The notes beneath the pieces are model-generated. The model made no database searches, had not been told where the DNA came from, and saw only the letters and a program-made list of their open reading frames with translations. From the NCBI RefSeq assembly GCF_000699445.3, contig NC_067200.1, positions 12,857,256-12,921,255 of the forward strand: a DNA stretch of 64,000 nucleotides. The letters are read 5' to 3'. Positions 19,099 to 33,600 of the stretch are shown one piece after another. Each line of letters starts with the position of its first letter. Position 1 is the stretch's first letter. This stretch comes from Schistosoma haematobium (taxonomy: Eukaryota > Platyhelminthes > Trematoda > Strigeidida > Schistosomatidae). Both the position numbers and the translations under genes were made by a program.

Positions 19099-22000
19099 CT
19101 AGAATAGAAAGTAAATGATAAAGAGACATAACATATAGACAGCTAGATATAAATTCATTCATATTGAGTGTTTGAATTTTCCGTTAATGTAATGGATTGC
19201 AATTGATCTAGGCTTTTTCTAACATATGAGTCTCTTCAATGGATTCCCTTGATCTTTCCATTAGTCATAAGCATTTTTTAACCTAAGTTGGATAGTAGTT
19301 ATCAGTGGAATGTAAAATACGCCTGGACTTATCAATTGCAGTCCATGACATCAACAGGAAGATTCAGGCAACCATTAAAACTTAAATCGAAATTCACCCT
19401 ATTGCACAAGCTAGCGGCTATATAGTCTCAGTAGCTAAGTGAATAATGCGTCGGGTGTTTGAACTGAAAGTTACAGCGTTCGAGTTCCGATGTGACCATC
19501 AACACTGGTGCAAGCAAATCCAACTGACAAGTCCCAAATAGGATAAGACGCACGTCCTGGATTCCACTGTTAGCAGCCCTCTAGCTCTGTCTAAATGATA
19601 GATATGAAGTTTTTATTTTCGCATTTAATAGAGATACATTCTTACACAACGTGGGACCAAAATGATGTCAGAAAAGAAGAGAGATAACATTTTCTAGAAA
19701 TGAAGGAAGGAAAGAGACGATTAAGTCCTCTCCAAATGTCATGGTACGGGTGAGGATGTGACAAGTCCACTAACTACCTTTCTCACTCTAAATCCCCTTG
19801 TAGAACAATACCTTTATAGAAAGCGTAGTCTTACTGACTCCAAACAGAGGTGTACTTTACGAAACTTTAAGGATTCAAAGATTAGCTTGAATACTAGTAA
19901 TATCTAGTTCAACAATCAATTTATACGTTCTTATCAAACCAAATACAACTAGAAATGAGATGTAAAGCATAATTTGAGTACAACTGTCGTTATCAATGAC
20001 TGTGGATAATCATTAAAGTACACTGTAGATTGATTGAAGCTGAAATTGTACCATTCAACAACGACCTTGTGGTCTTAATAGTTAAGTATTTGATAAAAGA
20101 ATTAGATGTCCTGAGCTCGATGTCTAACTGGGTTGTGGTTACGCAATTGTGAAGAGCTTCATGATACAATGGGGTAGCTGTCTATTACTCCCTAGTTTTC
20201 AGAAGTGATCTGACTGAAATGAAACTGTAATGAAAATAACTTACAAATCAAAGCATAACCGTATATTTGACCGATACAAACACCTACCGAATATTTTTGT
20301 TCATTTAACTACAAGTATAATACTTTAAGTTGATAACATAATCTCATTATCGACTACTAAATATCAAATCTTCTGCTAAAAGCTTGCAATTTTGTAGAAT
20401 ACAAGAAGTGATTATTTGATAAATAAAGCTGTTCGACTGAACAACTGAGCGAATTTACAAGCTCCAACACTCTAAAACTTTACTTTTTTCATCACAGTTG
20501 AATAGTGATCAGTTGTGGGATCCAGAAGGTTCGTTTCATCCTATTCGTGTTTCATCAGCCAGATCTACTGAATATATTTCACATTTTTATACAGGCAGCC
20601 TAATAGCATCATCAACCAACAAATATGTGTATGAACTGTTACCCGAAGAAAGTGAGTTACAAGAACTTATACTTTTTTTACCGAAGTACATCATCCTTAG
20701 GAAAAAAATAACAACAATTATTTTGAAATAAAAAGAAATAAAAAGACTTACCTTCATGTGACGACTGAATATCGGTTTCACTCATTTTATCAGTTTCGTC
20801 TTGTAAAACAATATCTGATAGATCATCTTCTTGATCCCAACGATGTTCACTAGTAGGTTGTGATCTAGTTGAAGTTGTTATATCATTAGTGTTGGTATTA
20901 TTGGCACTTGTTAACTGTTTTAAACCAGCATCACCGTTATTATCCTCTGATAAACTAGTAATACTATGTTCTTCTTGATGAATTTGTGTAGGTGATAATA
21001 AGTCCGCTTCTAAATATACAACAAATAACAATGAAATTTATAACTGTATACTCTGACAAGCGATGCTTACTAGTGGAGAAAGAGGTTGAAAGTAAGCTAG
21101 GGGTGAACAAACGAACATGTGACATCAATCCATAAAGTCACTGACTTCCCAGTCGTAGTCTGAATGATAACCATTATCGGCAACTGGAGACTTTAGATGA
21201 CATATCTCAGAATCGTTCACAATGGTGCAGATAGATTCAATCTTTGTTTTCCCCCATATTTTGAATTACAGTATTTCGTCATACATACTACTCTACTGTC
21301 TTTTAAAGTCGTATTCCTAAGGTTTCGTCTTTCATTTTGTCATCGCCACTACACCATCTCGATCTCTTTTTTATTTTTATGTCTTTAGGCTAGTGTAGTA
21401 TGGCAACTTGGGCAACGCATATCTATGTTAGGCTCCATGCTGACAATATCAATCAGTACACGAGTTTGAGAAGAATGTTGTATATTATAGTTAATACTGA
21501 CTGGTCTTAGTTGAACAGTCACTAAAAACGAGGAAGCAGTGGATAGTTGTTTCGTCAACGGGACCTAGAAGTCATATATTTAATCCTTTGTGACGTCATG
21601 CTGGCGCACTGTTGAGGAATTTCATAACAGAACAAGAAAGTTATTCTGACTGTATATGAAATTATTTGTTTTACTACTTCTTGGAGAAAACCAAAACAAT
21701 ATACGGATGTGAGGAATTTCGAATCACATTAAAATCATGAACCGACCAATGTTGGACCACCACTGAAACCTAGAATCATTGTACGGTCATTTCGTCTTAG
21801 TATCAGATTTCTCAGTAGTGTGGACCCACGATCCTGCACGAATGACCCAAACCGATAACCTTGGATCTCACGCGAGAACGTTTAACCTGTAGAACACTGG
21901 GCCGGCAGCCATTAGTATTAATATCACGTGTTAGGCAGTTACTAGCTGAAGACAATGGAAGATGGTGGCGCAGTATCGTCGATTGACTGAACCTAGACAT

Positions 22001-25000
22001 TAAAACTGGTGGATGACAACTCAGCGGTCTAGAGGTTGAATGTTGGTACGTGAGGCTGAATTTTCTGGGTTTAATTCTCACGTGCGGAGTCATTGATGCA
22101 AGAATAAACAGTCGTTCAGTGCTTCCAAGTTTCAGTGGTGATCTAACTTAGATCGGTTCATGATTTCAAGACCAAAACAATTAAAAAAGGTAGATTTCAG
22201 TTCAAGGAGTTAACCACTAAAGCATAAGTCTTGAAATTTTGCACCATATAGGTATCAATTGTTCTTTATAACGTTCTGTATGTTCCCAATGAAATGAAAC
22301 TTATAAAGAATGTTGAATTATTGTATGACATGATAGCATCTAATATTGGGTTTTGGAGGATATTTACAACACATGTAAATAGACAACATTTAGACAATAT
22401 AGCTGCTATATATTCATAAATGACTTTCGATCGAACAGTGAGAGGCTATGATCAGTGGAGTTTAACTATGTCAGGTGTGAGACAGCTACCACCTGACAAA
22501 ATTGATGGGGGGTCGCACAATTTTGAAAATTGGCTGGGATTAGAAACGTCATTCATTGGATGCTGACTCAGTAGGCCAGATGTTAAGTGCTCTCCATGAG
22601 ATATGAAGGTCATGAGTTTGGTCCCAGGTCAGGTCATCAGTGGGTACTGCCGATCAGTTCAACACCGGAACAAAATAGCTGTCCATTACTTTCCAGTTTT
22701 CAAATGTTATATGACAAAGATTAGACTATGGTGTTAATCATACAAGATAAAGGAAAGAACCCGATTAAGTTTTATTTTAAACTATATACAAAATGAAGAT
22801 AGATTGTTATATGAAATAAGCAACATTATTAATCTCACCTCTATGATGACCTGAAATATTTTCCAGCTGTCGTTGACTCTGAAGTGCATCTTCTTCAACT
22901 TCACCTTCTAACTTTAATGTGCCTGCAATTTTCGCATCTGTATCATAGATCTCTTGTTGAGAACCTTGTAAAGTAGATGCAATCAATTCAGAACTGCTCA
23001 TTGATTCACTGTCGCGAATTATATCTGCTTCTTCTTGTACTATTATTTCATCATGTTTCTGTACAACCATTGGATCACCACCTTGTTGACTAGTTGAACA
23101 AGCTGGTTCAATTCCTGCTTGATGTTGTTGTTGTTGCCAAAACTCTTCATTGTCTTCTTCTACTTCAGTCTGACCTTGTTGTGAAGCAGGAGAAGGTCGT
23201 CCCTCTTCTTCTTCATCACCACTACCATGAATAATGACATCGGATTTTCTTGGACTTTGACTATCTAGGCCAAGATGAGTTTGAGGAATCAGCTCTGATT
23301 CATCTGGCATCGGAGTAATCCTTACATCTGGATGTTTTAATGCATCTATTCTATCAAAGCCAATCATAGACTGATCACCAACATCATTAGCTGTTATGTC
23401 ATTCATGCCAGACATTAAAGTTGATGTTGCTGCTAGAGAAGTTGAGAAAGGATCTGACAAATTAGGATTCACAGGATCTGAACGTTTACCTTCATCTATT
23501 TGACGCGTAGCCTGAAAAAGTGATTGAAAGTAATAAATAAATAAAAATAAACAGCAAATTGTAAATGGAGAAAGACGACTCTCAAAATAAATGGTGAGCA
23601 TACAACTTGATACACATATATCCATTTCTTGGAGTTTTAACCCTAACGAACACTAAATGATCTTATCAGTGCTAATATCAGTTCTTTATAAACTCTAATT
23701 AAAATCCTTTACATGCTACTTTGGTAACCCTTTAATGGCTAACATTGTCACAGAACCTGTAGATTACTGGGGTCGTATGTCACCTTAAGGTCAAGAAATA
23801 CCATTATAACCGGGCATTGGTAAGCATATCTATATTCTAGAATGAAGACCATAGGATAAGTAAATACATTGTGATTTATGAATTTTAATTTATTTTACTT
23901 AGAAAAATAAAAATGTCGATATTAAATTATGAGTGTGACAAATTTCCTTATCTTGTACAAAACGTATTTTGAAATAACTCTGTAAACTGAATGACTTTAA
24001 ATATCAAATTGTTAATTCATGGGATATACACATAACAAAAAAGTGATGATCCTTGATTTGTTGAGAGTTACGGATATGCTTTGACATGATAACTATTAGG
24101 AACTACGAAATATAAGAGGATAGTTGAATTTAGGAAAAACAATATAATTAGGCAAACGCTTCAATATGATAAATGGAAATAACTGTTTAGTGTTTGTTTG
24201 GAACTCATTATCAATTCGCTCCTGTCTACAACGCCATCTGTATTTAAGGGTTCAGGGCGTGGGAGTATAGCAACAAACCCGTGAAACATCAAGTTCTGAT
24301 GCTATTTAATTGGGGGATGGTAGACAGAAGTTATTGAATTTATGTTTTATGCTGATTGACACTCGTAAGTAAAGTGTAGGTGCAGCTGTAGTGAACGAAG
24401 ACTTAGTTGAGATAACCAATTTTTTAATGCAAAATCTTACAGTGGTTTAGTAAAATGTGAAAATCATACATTTTCACATCTTCTTTGAATTGTTTCTCAT
24501 AAACTTTGTTAGCACTTCATTCTTGTTGCTATCTTGATTGCTTTCAGTTTTCTTTTCTTCATAGTATCTTGCAGGAACTAATTATCTTTATAGGATTTGA
24601 AGCTGCACCAAAGATTTTCAGTCTACAATGTCACTGAGCTGCTTGAGCCACAAACTGACCTTCTCCAGGACTTAGACGTCCACAAGTGACTCTTCATTGA
24701 TCAATGTCAGGTTTGTATTATCCTTTGGTACTAATCGAATTCCATCGACCTGTTATCCTGTTGGTAACCTTATGAATCATACTTTAGAATTCGATAGGTT
24801 GATCATTCACATTCTGTGTGCTTTGATAACTAACTTTTTTTCACTTCTCACTTTTCAGTTGGATTTAACAAGTTAAAATGAAGAAAATCTATACAAACTA
24901 TGTAATTCATTAATTACCTAAATTATCTATGATTAAAATGAAATGTGATAATGGTTTTAGAAATAAGAAATAATACGAAATGCATAAGTCATATTCACCT

Positions 25001-27572
25001 TTGCATGTTCATCAGCATCAAGTACATAACAAATATCACGCATACATGATTTAATGACATCTTCACGGCCAATTTGACGAAGCGCATAATCTAATTCATT
25101 ACCTTTTTTTGTGAAATGAAACAAAAATAATAATAAATATAATTACTAACAATGATAATGATGTTATGTATGAATATTAAGTGAACAAGTGGTTCAATAA
25201 CTAATGAGTCTAACCTCCAGCTACAAAATCACAGGTATGAACCTTGTTTCACCTAACTAAGTTTGAGTTACTGGGTAGTATATCTACTAGCTCATACAAT
25301 TAGAATATGGCTTAAAGCCAAGTAAACGAATCGCCACTTTATGCAAGTTAATAATGACAACAAAATATATAACTGTAAAATACTTGTGTAATTCAACCAA
25401 ATATAAAGTCATTAAAACAGTTTCTTTCTAGAATTTTGAAACTCCAGAGATTGAACTAGATTTATTCATTATACTCTCAAATGTTTTTAATAACTATCTC
25501 TGAGCATGGAATCCATAAAGAAGTGATTTTATTTCCAATGGGAAATGTTTTCAAAATGAAACCTTCTTTGTAGAAGATTTCGTTCAACATTGCCAATATG
25601 GTATGTTCAACGGATCTATTTAATTTAATACAAGTCATTTAAATGTATTATTAGGATAATCAATGAAATTTCATATTGATAACCTTAAAATAAGTTTTCT
25701 GTAGAGAAACTTAATTACTTGTCAGTGATCTTACACTTGAAAGAACTGGAAGGGATTACCCAGGACAGGGTTGGATGGAGAGTGATGTTGGGCGGTCTAT
25801 GCTCCTCCGTGAGGGATAACAGGCGTAAGTAACATTTTAATTTAATTTAGACGACCTTAAACTTGGAATAAAATCATATTTTATCAACTATATTCATAAC
25901 TAATGATAATAAATATGAAGTTTGTGATTGAGAGACTTTGGTCAGTCATTCAGTCAAGTCAGTGACTTGAAATTATGCTTTTTTCAAAAGGTACCTAAAA
26001 ATACTTTTTTTCAAAAGTTTTATGAAGAAGCAATTTTTAATCTGGAGGTAGAAATTATTTTCTACTAAGGCTTAACGAATCCCCTTGAAAATCAATAAAT
26101 GCTAACAAGTGCTGGAGTAAACTATCGAAAACTGACTACTCTGAAGGTGTAAATGCATCATATTAGCAATGAGATTTAAAAATTATCAGTTTTGATCCCG
26201 TATACAGTTGATAACATTCATTACAACTAAATAGTATTTTAATTAAAGATAATATAAAATAAACCAATACTGTATCCATTTTTCCTTTGATTTGCACAGA
26301 AATACTTGATTTGGACGCCGATGTTCACGACACTATCAGTCGTTTCTAATAATATGTGAAGGTCTAAATAAATTTTAAAAAAGACTATTTTCTGTGAAAA
26401 TAGAGAAATTTAGAAAACCTATCAAGCTAACTTCTAATTAAAATAATGTGACAATCTAATGAACTAGGTATAGTAAATTAAATACATTTAGATAGTATAA
26501 TAAGAAGATGAACTTTGTCAAAGAAATGTTTATCTAAAAGTGACAAACAATTCCATTAATCCATTATTCAATAAGTCTATCTGAACACGACTGTAATGAA
26601 TCATCATATCTGATTGTATCTATATATGTAGGTATTTAAAATGGTATACACATTTTAATATTCAAATAAGAAAGGAAAGTAAGTGAACACGGAAAGAATT
26701 GAAGGAAAAGATTACTGTGATTGTTCAGTGACAATATCAAGATCAAATTGAAATGATATATAAAAGCCTGGAAATCGAAATGTAATAAACAATTTCCAAA
26801 AACAATATTAAACTAAGGTGTTTTAATTAAAGCCCTCAATGAATATACACATATAGCTCTAAGTGAAGCTGTCTGGGAGAAACTGCAGGCCTCAAAACTG
26901 TGTGAAGGAATAGCATTGGGAGTAAAGCCAGCAACATTATCTCGTAGAAAACAACTGGATGCAAAAAAATTAGTTAAACTCATCCTTCGGAGGGAGAAGG
27001 ATCATCGTATAGAGGAGTTATGACGTCTCATAGTGAAAGTTTTGTTGCACTCAATTGTAGTAAGAAAGTATAATAGAATACGTGAAGCTCAGGCTTAATA
27101 TTTTATTAAACATGATAAATAAGGGATATAATCAAATTCAGAGATTTATGATTCACAAAATATGTATTTGAATTCTGAGGTTAGTTAGCTTGGAAATAAA
27201 TAATAAATCTATAAGAACTTTGACATTTTACATTATTAAATGATCTTAGTCAGGAACGATATAAGTCATGAGGGACAAGATCGTTGTTTCGTTCTAGTAC
27301 TCAGTGCCTTCGCAGTGAGTATCCACGAGCCTATCAGAGATCTAACCCAAAACTCACAAGTTTCACATAGAACACTTAATCTTTAGACTAATGAGTTGGT
27401 AACCAATGTTTTACACTTCATCACAGCGCCTAAAGGTCCTTTCAAAGAGATCCACACACATGAAACAGCTGTTCTAGTGCTCCTTTGTTTTAAATGGTTA
27501 TTTAACTATAGTCAGTACATGAAATAAACTATGAGTCCTTTAATGTTGATAAAGAGGAACTTAGTGTATGCA

Positions 27573-27607
<35 letters not shown>

Positions 27608-30600
27608 GTATCATACCTGTGGCTGAATCTCCATTTTCTTCACGCCATGCCAATAGTACCGCTAATGCTTGATCTTGTATTGTACGTAATTCATTTACAC
27701 TAATTGGACCACCAAAACTACCAACTACATCACCTCCGTCATTTTCTCCTGTTATTTTACCCATTTCCATAGCTAACTGATTTCTTTTAATTTGCCATTT
27801 TGGTTCATTTTCATTAATCCAATTAACTAATTGATTCACAGTACATGAACTATTTAAATGAGACTGAGGTAAGAGGAATTCGATTAGTTTAGGCCAATCT
27901 GAGCCAATTTCACTAGCAACTTGCAGTAAATCAATTTGACTACGAGCAATTACATCTGATGTATAAGCTAATTGAAAGAGAGAGACAGAAAAAAACAAGT
28001 TGAGATAAAATACATTTACAGAAGTAGTTGATAAGTAGTACAGGTGTAGGTAGGAAAATACTGTTCGACCCAACAATTTAAGCTAGTTACCACATATCAG
28101 TAAAAAGAACCTACAATCTTGAGAGGATTAATGCTCCTTGTGGGATTGAAAGCCGTGCTATCAACCAGTTTCACCATATGAGTTAATACCATCAAGGTGT
28201 TTAGGCTTCAACTGAAATCCCCCATTCATTCGAGCTTCAAAAACGACAGCCATCAGACTGATCAAGAGAAGAAAGCAAGAGGACCAAGCAACATTCCAGC
28301 AGAGACACTGAAGTCAGAAACAGAAGTAACAACAAGTATGCTTCACGTCCTTTTCAGGAAGATTTGGGAGTAAGAACAAGTGCCGACAGACTGGAAAGAA
28401 GGATACCCGATCAAAGTATCAAAGAAAGGAGATAAGAACAAATGTGAGAACTGCAGATGCATCACACTACTATAATTACCAGAAAAAGTTTTCAACAGAG
28501 TGTTGTTGAACCGGAAGAAGGATTCAGAAGACGCCCAGATTCGAGATCAACAGGCTGGAGTCAGACAAGTCTAATGACTCTCGCCTTTTCTCTTTCTTCT
28601 GGTGGTCGACTGGATTATGAATACCTCCACATCTGAGAGGAAGCAAGGAATACAATGGACTGCTTGAATGCAACTTGACGATTTGAACTTCGTAAATTGC
28701 CTAGCTCTTGTATCCCGTACACAGCAACAAATGCATGAGAAGTCAGCCGGCATAGCAGCAGCCTCTACAGCAGTACGTTTCAACATATATAAGGGAGAAA
28801 GCAAGATCATGAAATACAACACAGAGCATCAACACCATCACACTTGATGGAGGAACTCCGAATAAAATGGAAAGTTTTACAGACCTGGGAAGCATCACAG
28901 ATATACAAGGACGACCTAACGCAGATGCAAAGACATTGAACGGCAAAGCAAGGGCAGCATTCCCACAACTCACAAACATGTGGGACTCGAAACAACTATC
29001 ACCCAACATCACAGTCAGAATCTTCATTACAAACGTCAAAATAGTTCTACTGTATGGAGCTGAAAAAGTACAAGTATTTATAAACAATTGTCGACGCGAG
29101 ATACTCAATGTCCGTTAACCGAACATTATCAGCAATAACCTACTGTGGGAAAAAACAAACTAGTTTTCAGATAAAGAGGAAATTAGGAAAAGAGGTTGGA
29201 GGTGGTTAGGACATACATTGTAGAAATCATCAAACTGCATCACAAGGCAATCCTAACTAACAATCCTAAAGAGACACAGAAAAGAGGAAGATCAAGCAAC
29301 ACATTGTGATAGGAATTGGAGGCAGAAAAGGAAATGACGAGTAGCATTTAGGTAAAACTGGAAAGGAGATCCAAGGATAGAGGTAGTTGGAGAATCCTGA
29401 TCAGCGGCCTATGCTCCAACGTAGGGTAACAGACGTAAGTAGGTAAGTAATTAATGTACCAGGTTTTGTTTATAATCGACTGACTGACTTAATAAAGAAG
29501 CTCAACTTATGACTAGACACATTTAATTTCCTGTTACCACCTCCCCCCCAACTTGAATTCGCTGTGAATGGAAATTTTTAAACTGAAGCATTATTTCGAA
29601 GACATTTTTGATTTTGATTAAAAACTAGGCGAAAATCGGATCAGACTGTTGTATAAAATGTTAGACCTATCTAATTTGAATAGTTGACAATTTTACATCT
29701 AATTTCTAGCCATCAACTTAGTTTTTATGACAATAATGGTACGTTTAAATTTTGAGTAAGTTGTTCATATAAATTGAACTGTAAAATTAATGATCATTCT
29801 AATCTAGTCATAATGTGAACAATACCAGTGCAATACAGGTAGATCCATTGGATAAGTCCCGAATTCTACTGTTTACCATATAATAAATATTTTAGTAAAG
29901 TGAATAGTTTAAAAAATTACTATAATTGATTTGAGAAAAAAGGAGAAAAAAACTTACTTGATGCCAAATTACCACCAATAGGTTTATTAATTTCATTATT
30001 TTGTCCATTAACAATTTGTTCATCGTTAATAACACGTTTAGGATATGGGAATACACAACTTAATGAACCCATTGTTAATTCAGCTGCACTAGTTTCATTT
30101 AATTGATCTAAAAATTCTGGATGATTTTCTAAACCAATCAATGAAAGATCAAGACCATGTTGACCATTAACACCATTATCTGAACTAAGTCGAATTTCTA
30201 ATGTACATAATGGTTTTTGAACAGGAGTTATTTCATGATAGATATATTGTGAATCACCATCTCCATCCTATGAATAATGAAGAAGAAAAAAGTTAATTGA
30301 TTCATTTCTTTTTCTCCTTATTAGATTATTTCGTTCATCTTTTGTCTTGGGAATGATTGGAAAATAATAATTTGATAAAGGGATTCATATGATCCTATTC
30401 ATTTTCACATATTAATAATATAGCTAAAAGCGGTATACATAGACCTGTACTATCCCATATGTCTTGGTATTTGAACGCTTGGATACCTATTTTTTAAACG
30501 TTTTATCGTTCGCCAAAATCTTCTACTTTTCAATTCTTAATAAAAACTAAAGGTAGGAAATATGAAAGGTATTTTACTTTCAAGGTTATTTTATGTATTT

Positions 30601-33600
30601 ATTGGATTATATTTGACACTGAGATTCATAAAAATCTGAAAACAAAGATTAGTAAATAATTTTTCCTATCAGGATAACGAAATGATAATTAGCCGTTATC
30701 GAGAATTCACTTAGAAGTTTCTATAGAAAGTTAATAATCAGTTACTAGTGAGAATCAGTGACCTGTGGAGTTCAACCGGGTCTGTTGTGAAAAACAATGC
30801 TGAATGTATCGATCAATCTCGTGGGTTAGTTGAAGTAAGACATTAACACTGCTGGACGCCGGCTCAGTGGTCTAGAGGTTAGGCGAAACCGAAAGAACAC
30901 GGGTTCGAATCTCGCTAGGAGGGATGGTGGATGCACATTGCTGAGGAGTCCCACAGTAAGATGAAACGTCCGTCCAGTGCTTCCAGGCGGTCTAGCTTCA
31001 ATTGACTCATGATCTCAACTATTGAAATTACCATATTATCCACATAAACCCTTTCAATTACTAATTGGTCATCGTATTTTCAACAATTTTTTTCTGTTTT
31101 TGAAGAGCTTTTTAAACATTATCGAAGGCTCCTAATATAATGCAAATGAATCACATTAGTGTAGGCGCGAAAAAAACCCAAAAACATTATCACAAACGTT
31201 TAAGTCACCTACTTTTTAACTATGAAAATGTTGCAGTAATTTTCCCTGTTTTAAATCAGTTTGAACCGACTAATAATGAATACTAATAGTGTATGCCTTC
31301 ATGTTTTGTTATAAACAAAATATATATTTATAAGAATATGATTTTTCAATAATAATTATTGAAGGTATTATAAGCAGACATGATGGTGGCTAGCAGTGGA
31401 ATCCAAGACATGAGTTTTGTTTTATTCCGGACTCGTCAGATGGATATACCTGCATCCCAGAGTTGATGTTCACTCCGAGACTCTGAACAGTATCGTTCGC
31501 TTCAAATGCCAACATGTTACCAGTTAGCTACTGTGCCCAATCTCTTACGAGTTAGAGTAAAACTAAAACACTTTGTGCAAGAGAATGGCTTCGCGTACTC
31601 AGTAGCTAATTAGATGACGCGTTGGTGTTTGAAGCGGACAGGGCGGGTGTTATGACTTTATGTCCGGCTTTTTATCACTTGATTTATCCACCAATCATAA
31701 TACGACCTATACAGTCTTAGCACTGTGTCAAACCAATGACGTTCGACCGGTATGGGCAGCCCAGCGTCCTTATTGGTCCTATGTCCGCCTAGCCCGTTCA
31801 CTTGAGTCCAGAACACCAAATACCAGCTCCCACTATGCGAATCGAATCGAATCATTTATTTCAGGCATACTGGGTTTGTATACCAATCAAACAGACCTCA
31901 ACGCATCATAAAATAGGAAATAACATTTGTACACAATAAATCCAAAAGTGGCTGTGAACGTGGGAGGCAGTAGTTAATAAACTGAGCATAATTCAGGGAC
32001 AGTAAATCGTATAATAATAAATTATAGGTCAAAATGAAGCTTATAATAAGAGGAATATAAATATACATAATCTAATTATCGAATAATTATACAATAAGAA
32101 TATTTATAGAATGTTAGTCCATTAATAGTCCTCGGAAGTTATTCGTAATTTAATCTTCACTAGGATATAACAGAGGGGTTCGAGTCTTTGGATGCAACTA
32201 CACCCAGATGACGAGTTCTAAATATGACGAAGTGTGTGTCGTGGATTCTGCCGCTAACCATATTCCGTCAACTCCACTTATTATCATTATTATCATATCT
32301 GGCTATACGAACATCAAAATCCAGTAAATTTTGGGGGTGAAATAATCAATCCATGCTAGTTTCATTCATTATTAATGTGCACTGCTTATATGCTTAACTA
32401 ACCATAATAATTCGAAGATAAATTATTAACTTGAAATGGATGATATATAATCTAGTTACAGATCACATTGATGAGTAACTTTGTGACCTATTCACAATGA
32501 TTAATGATAGAAATAATTATTAGTAAATTGTAGGAACTTTCTGTTAGATGAATTATATTGATAAAAGTGTGATATCATTTGAATCATATAGATTGAAGAA
32601 AAATTGTTATGATCTATTTCAACGATAATTCATAAATGATTATGAGAACAATATTATTACTGAAAGGTATAATTGCTTTACATAGTTCGATGAATTTTAA
32701 GAAGTTCACATCAACGAAAAAAGATTCGAATTTTACAAGTTTAAAAAACAATAAGCAACATATTTTTCGTTATCAGTATACGGTTGTGGAAATTGTGAAA
32801 TTTCATTGAGATCCTGAACCAATCAAAGTAAATCTGAAAGCACTGAGTGACCGTTTCGTCCTAATATGGTGGGATCGAACCCAGGAACCGCGATTTCGCG
32901 TGCGAACGCTTAACTTCTAGACTACTGAGTCAGTATCCAAAGGTATTATTGTCCAACTTCAATCAATCCACGATTTTGGGCGAAATTCTTCAAAGTTAGC
33001 TGACTTAATTTGATTGAGTAGATCATGAGTGGGGATATATAACATAAATCTCATTTTACTTCTATTGACAAAGAATCACAGTTTACACGTTATTCAATCA
33101 TCTCAATATTAGAGTACTCTACACTAAATACCAACATTAATCGCTTTGTAATTCTATCCCCACACTATCAATACTCTGAGGATATCTATCATCAATCTTT
33201 GGCAATCTATGCATAGCATTTATCATTACTGACATTCGTAAAGTAATACAGAGTAAACTACTATGCAGTATGCTCGTCACCTGATCGATGAACAAACAAC
33301 ACACTGGCACTATGAACATCAGATAGGTCTGTGAATCTAATCATCCATAACAGACACAACAAAGCGAGTAACCTAACGTTATCACCAAAACTATTACACA
33401 AATACACGATCCATAATTTTAGCTGTAACGACATATTTTAATAGTTGGACAACAATATAAATAAAACACGTGTCATATCTATTACTTCCTAAAAATATGA
33501 AATTTGAATACAACACAGTCAATAAAAACGTGTCCCATGTTCAGATAACATGAAAGTTTTGTGAAACAGATATCATATAGACTGGCTTTCTATTGGATCA

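Noticed and set aside
32190..32265. Functional R1 hammerhead
   Set aside because: ATGACGAG replaces CTGACGAG and the second arm reads GACGAAGTG, so core bases are missing. It is kept only as part of the SINE.
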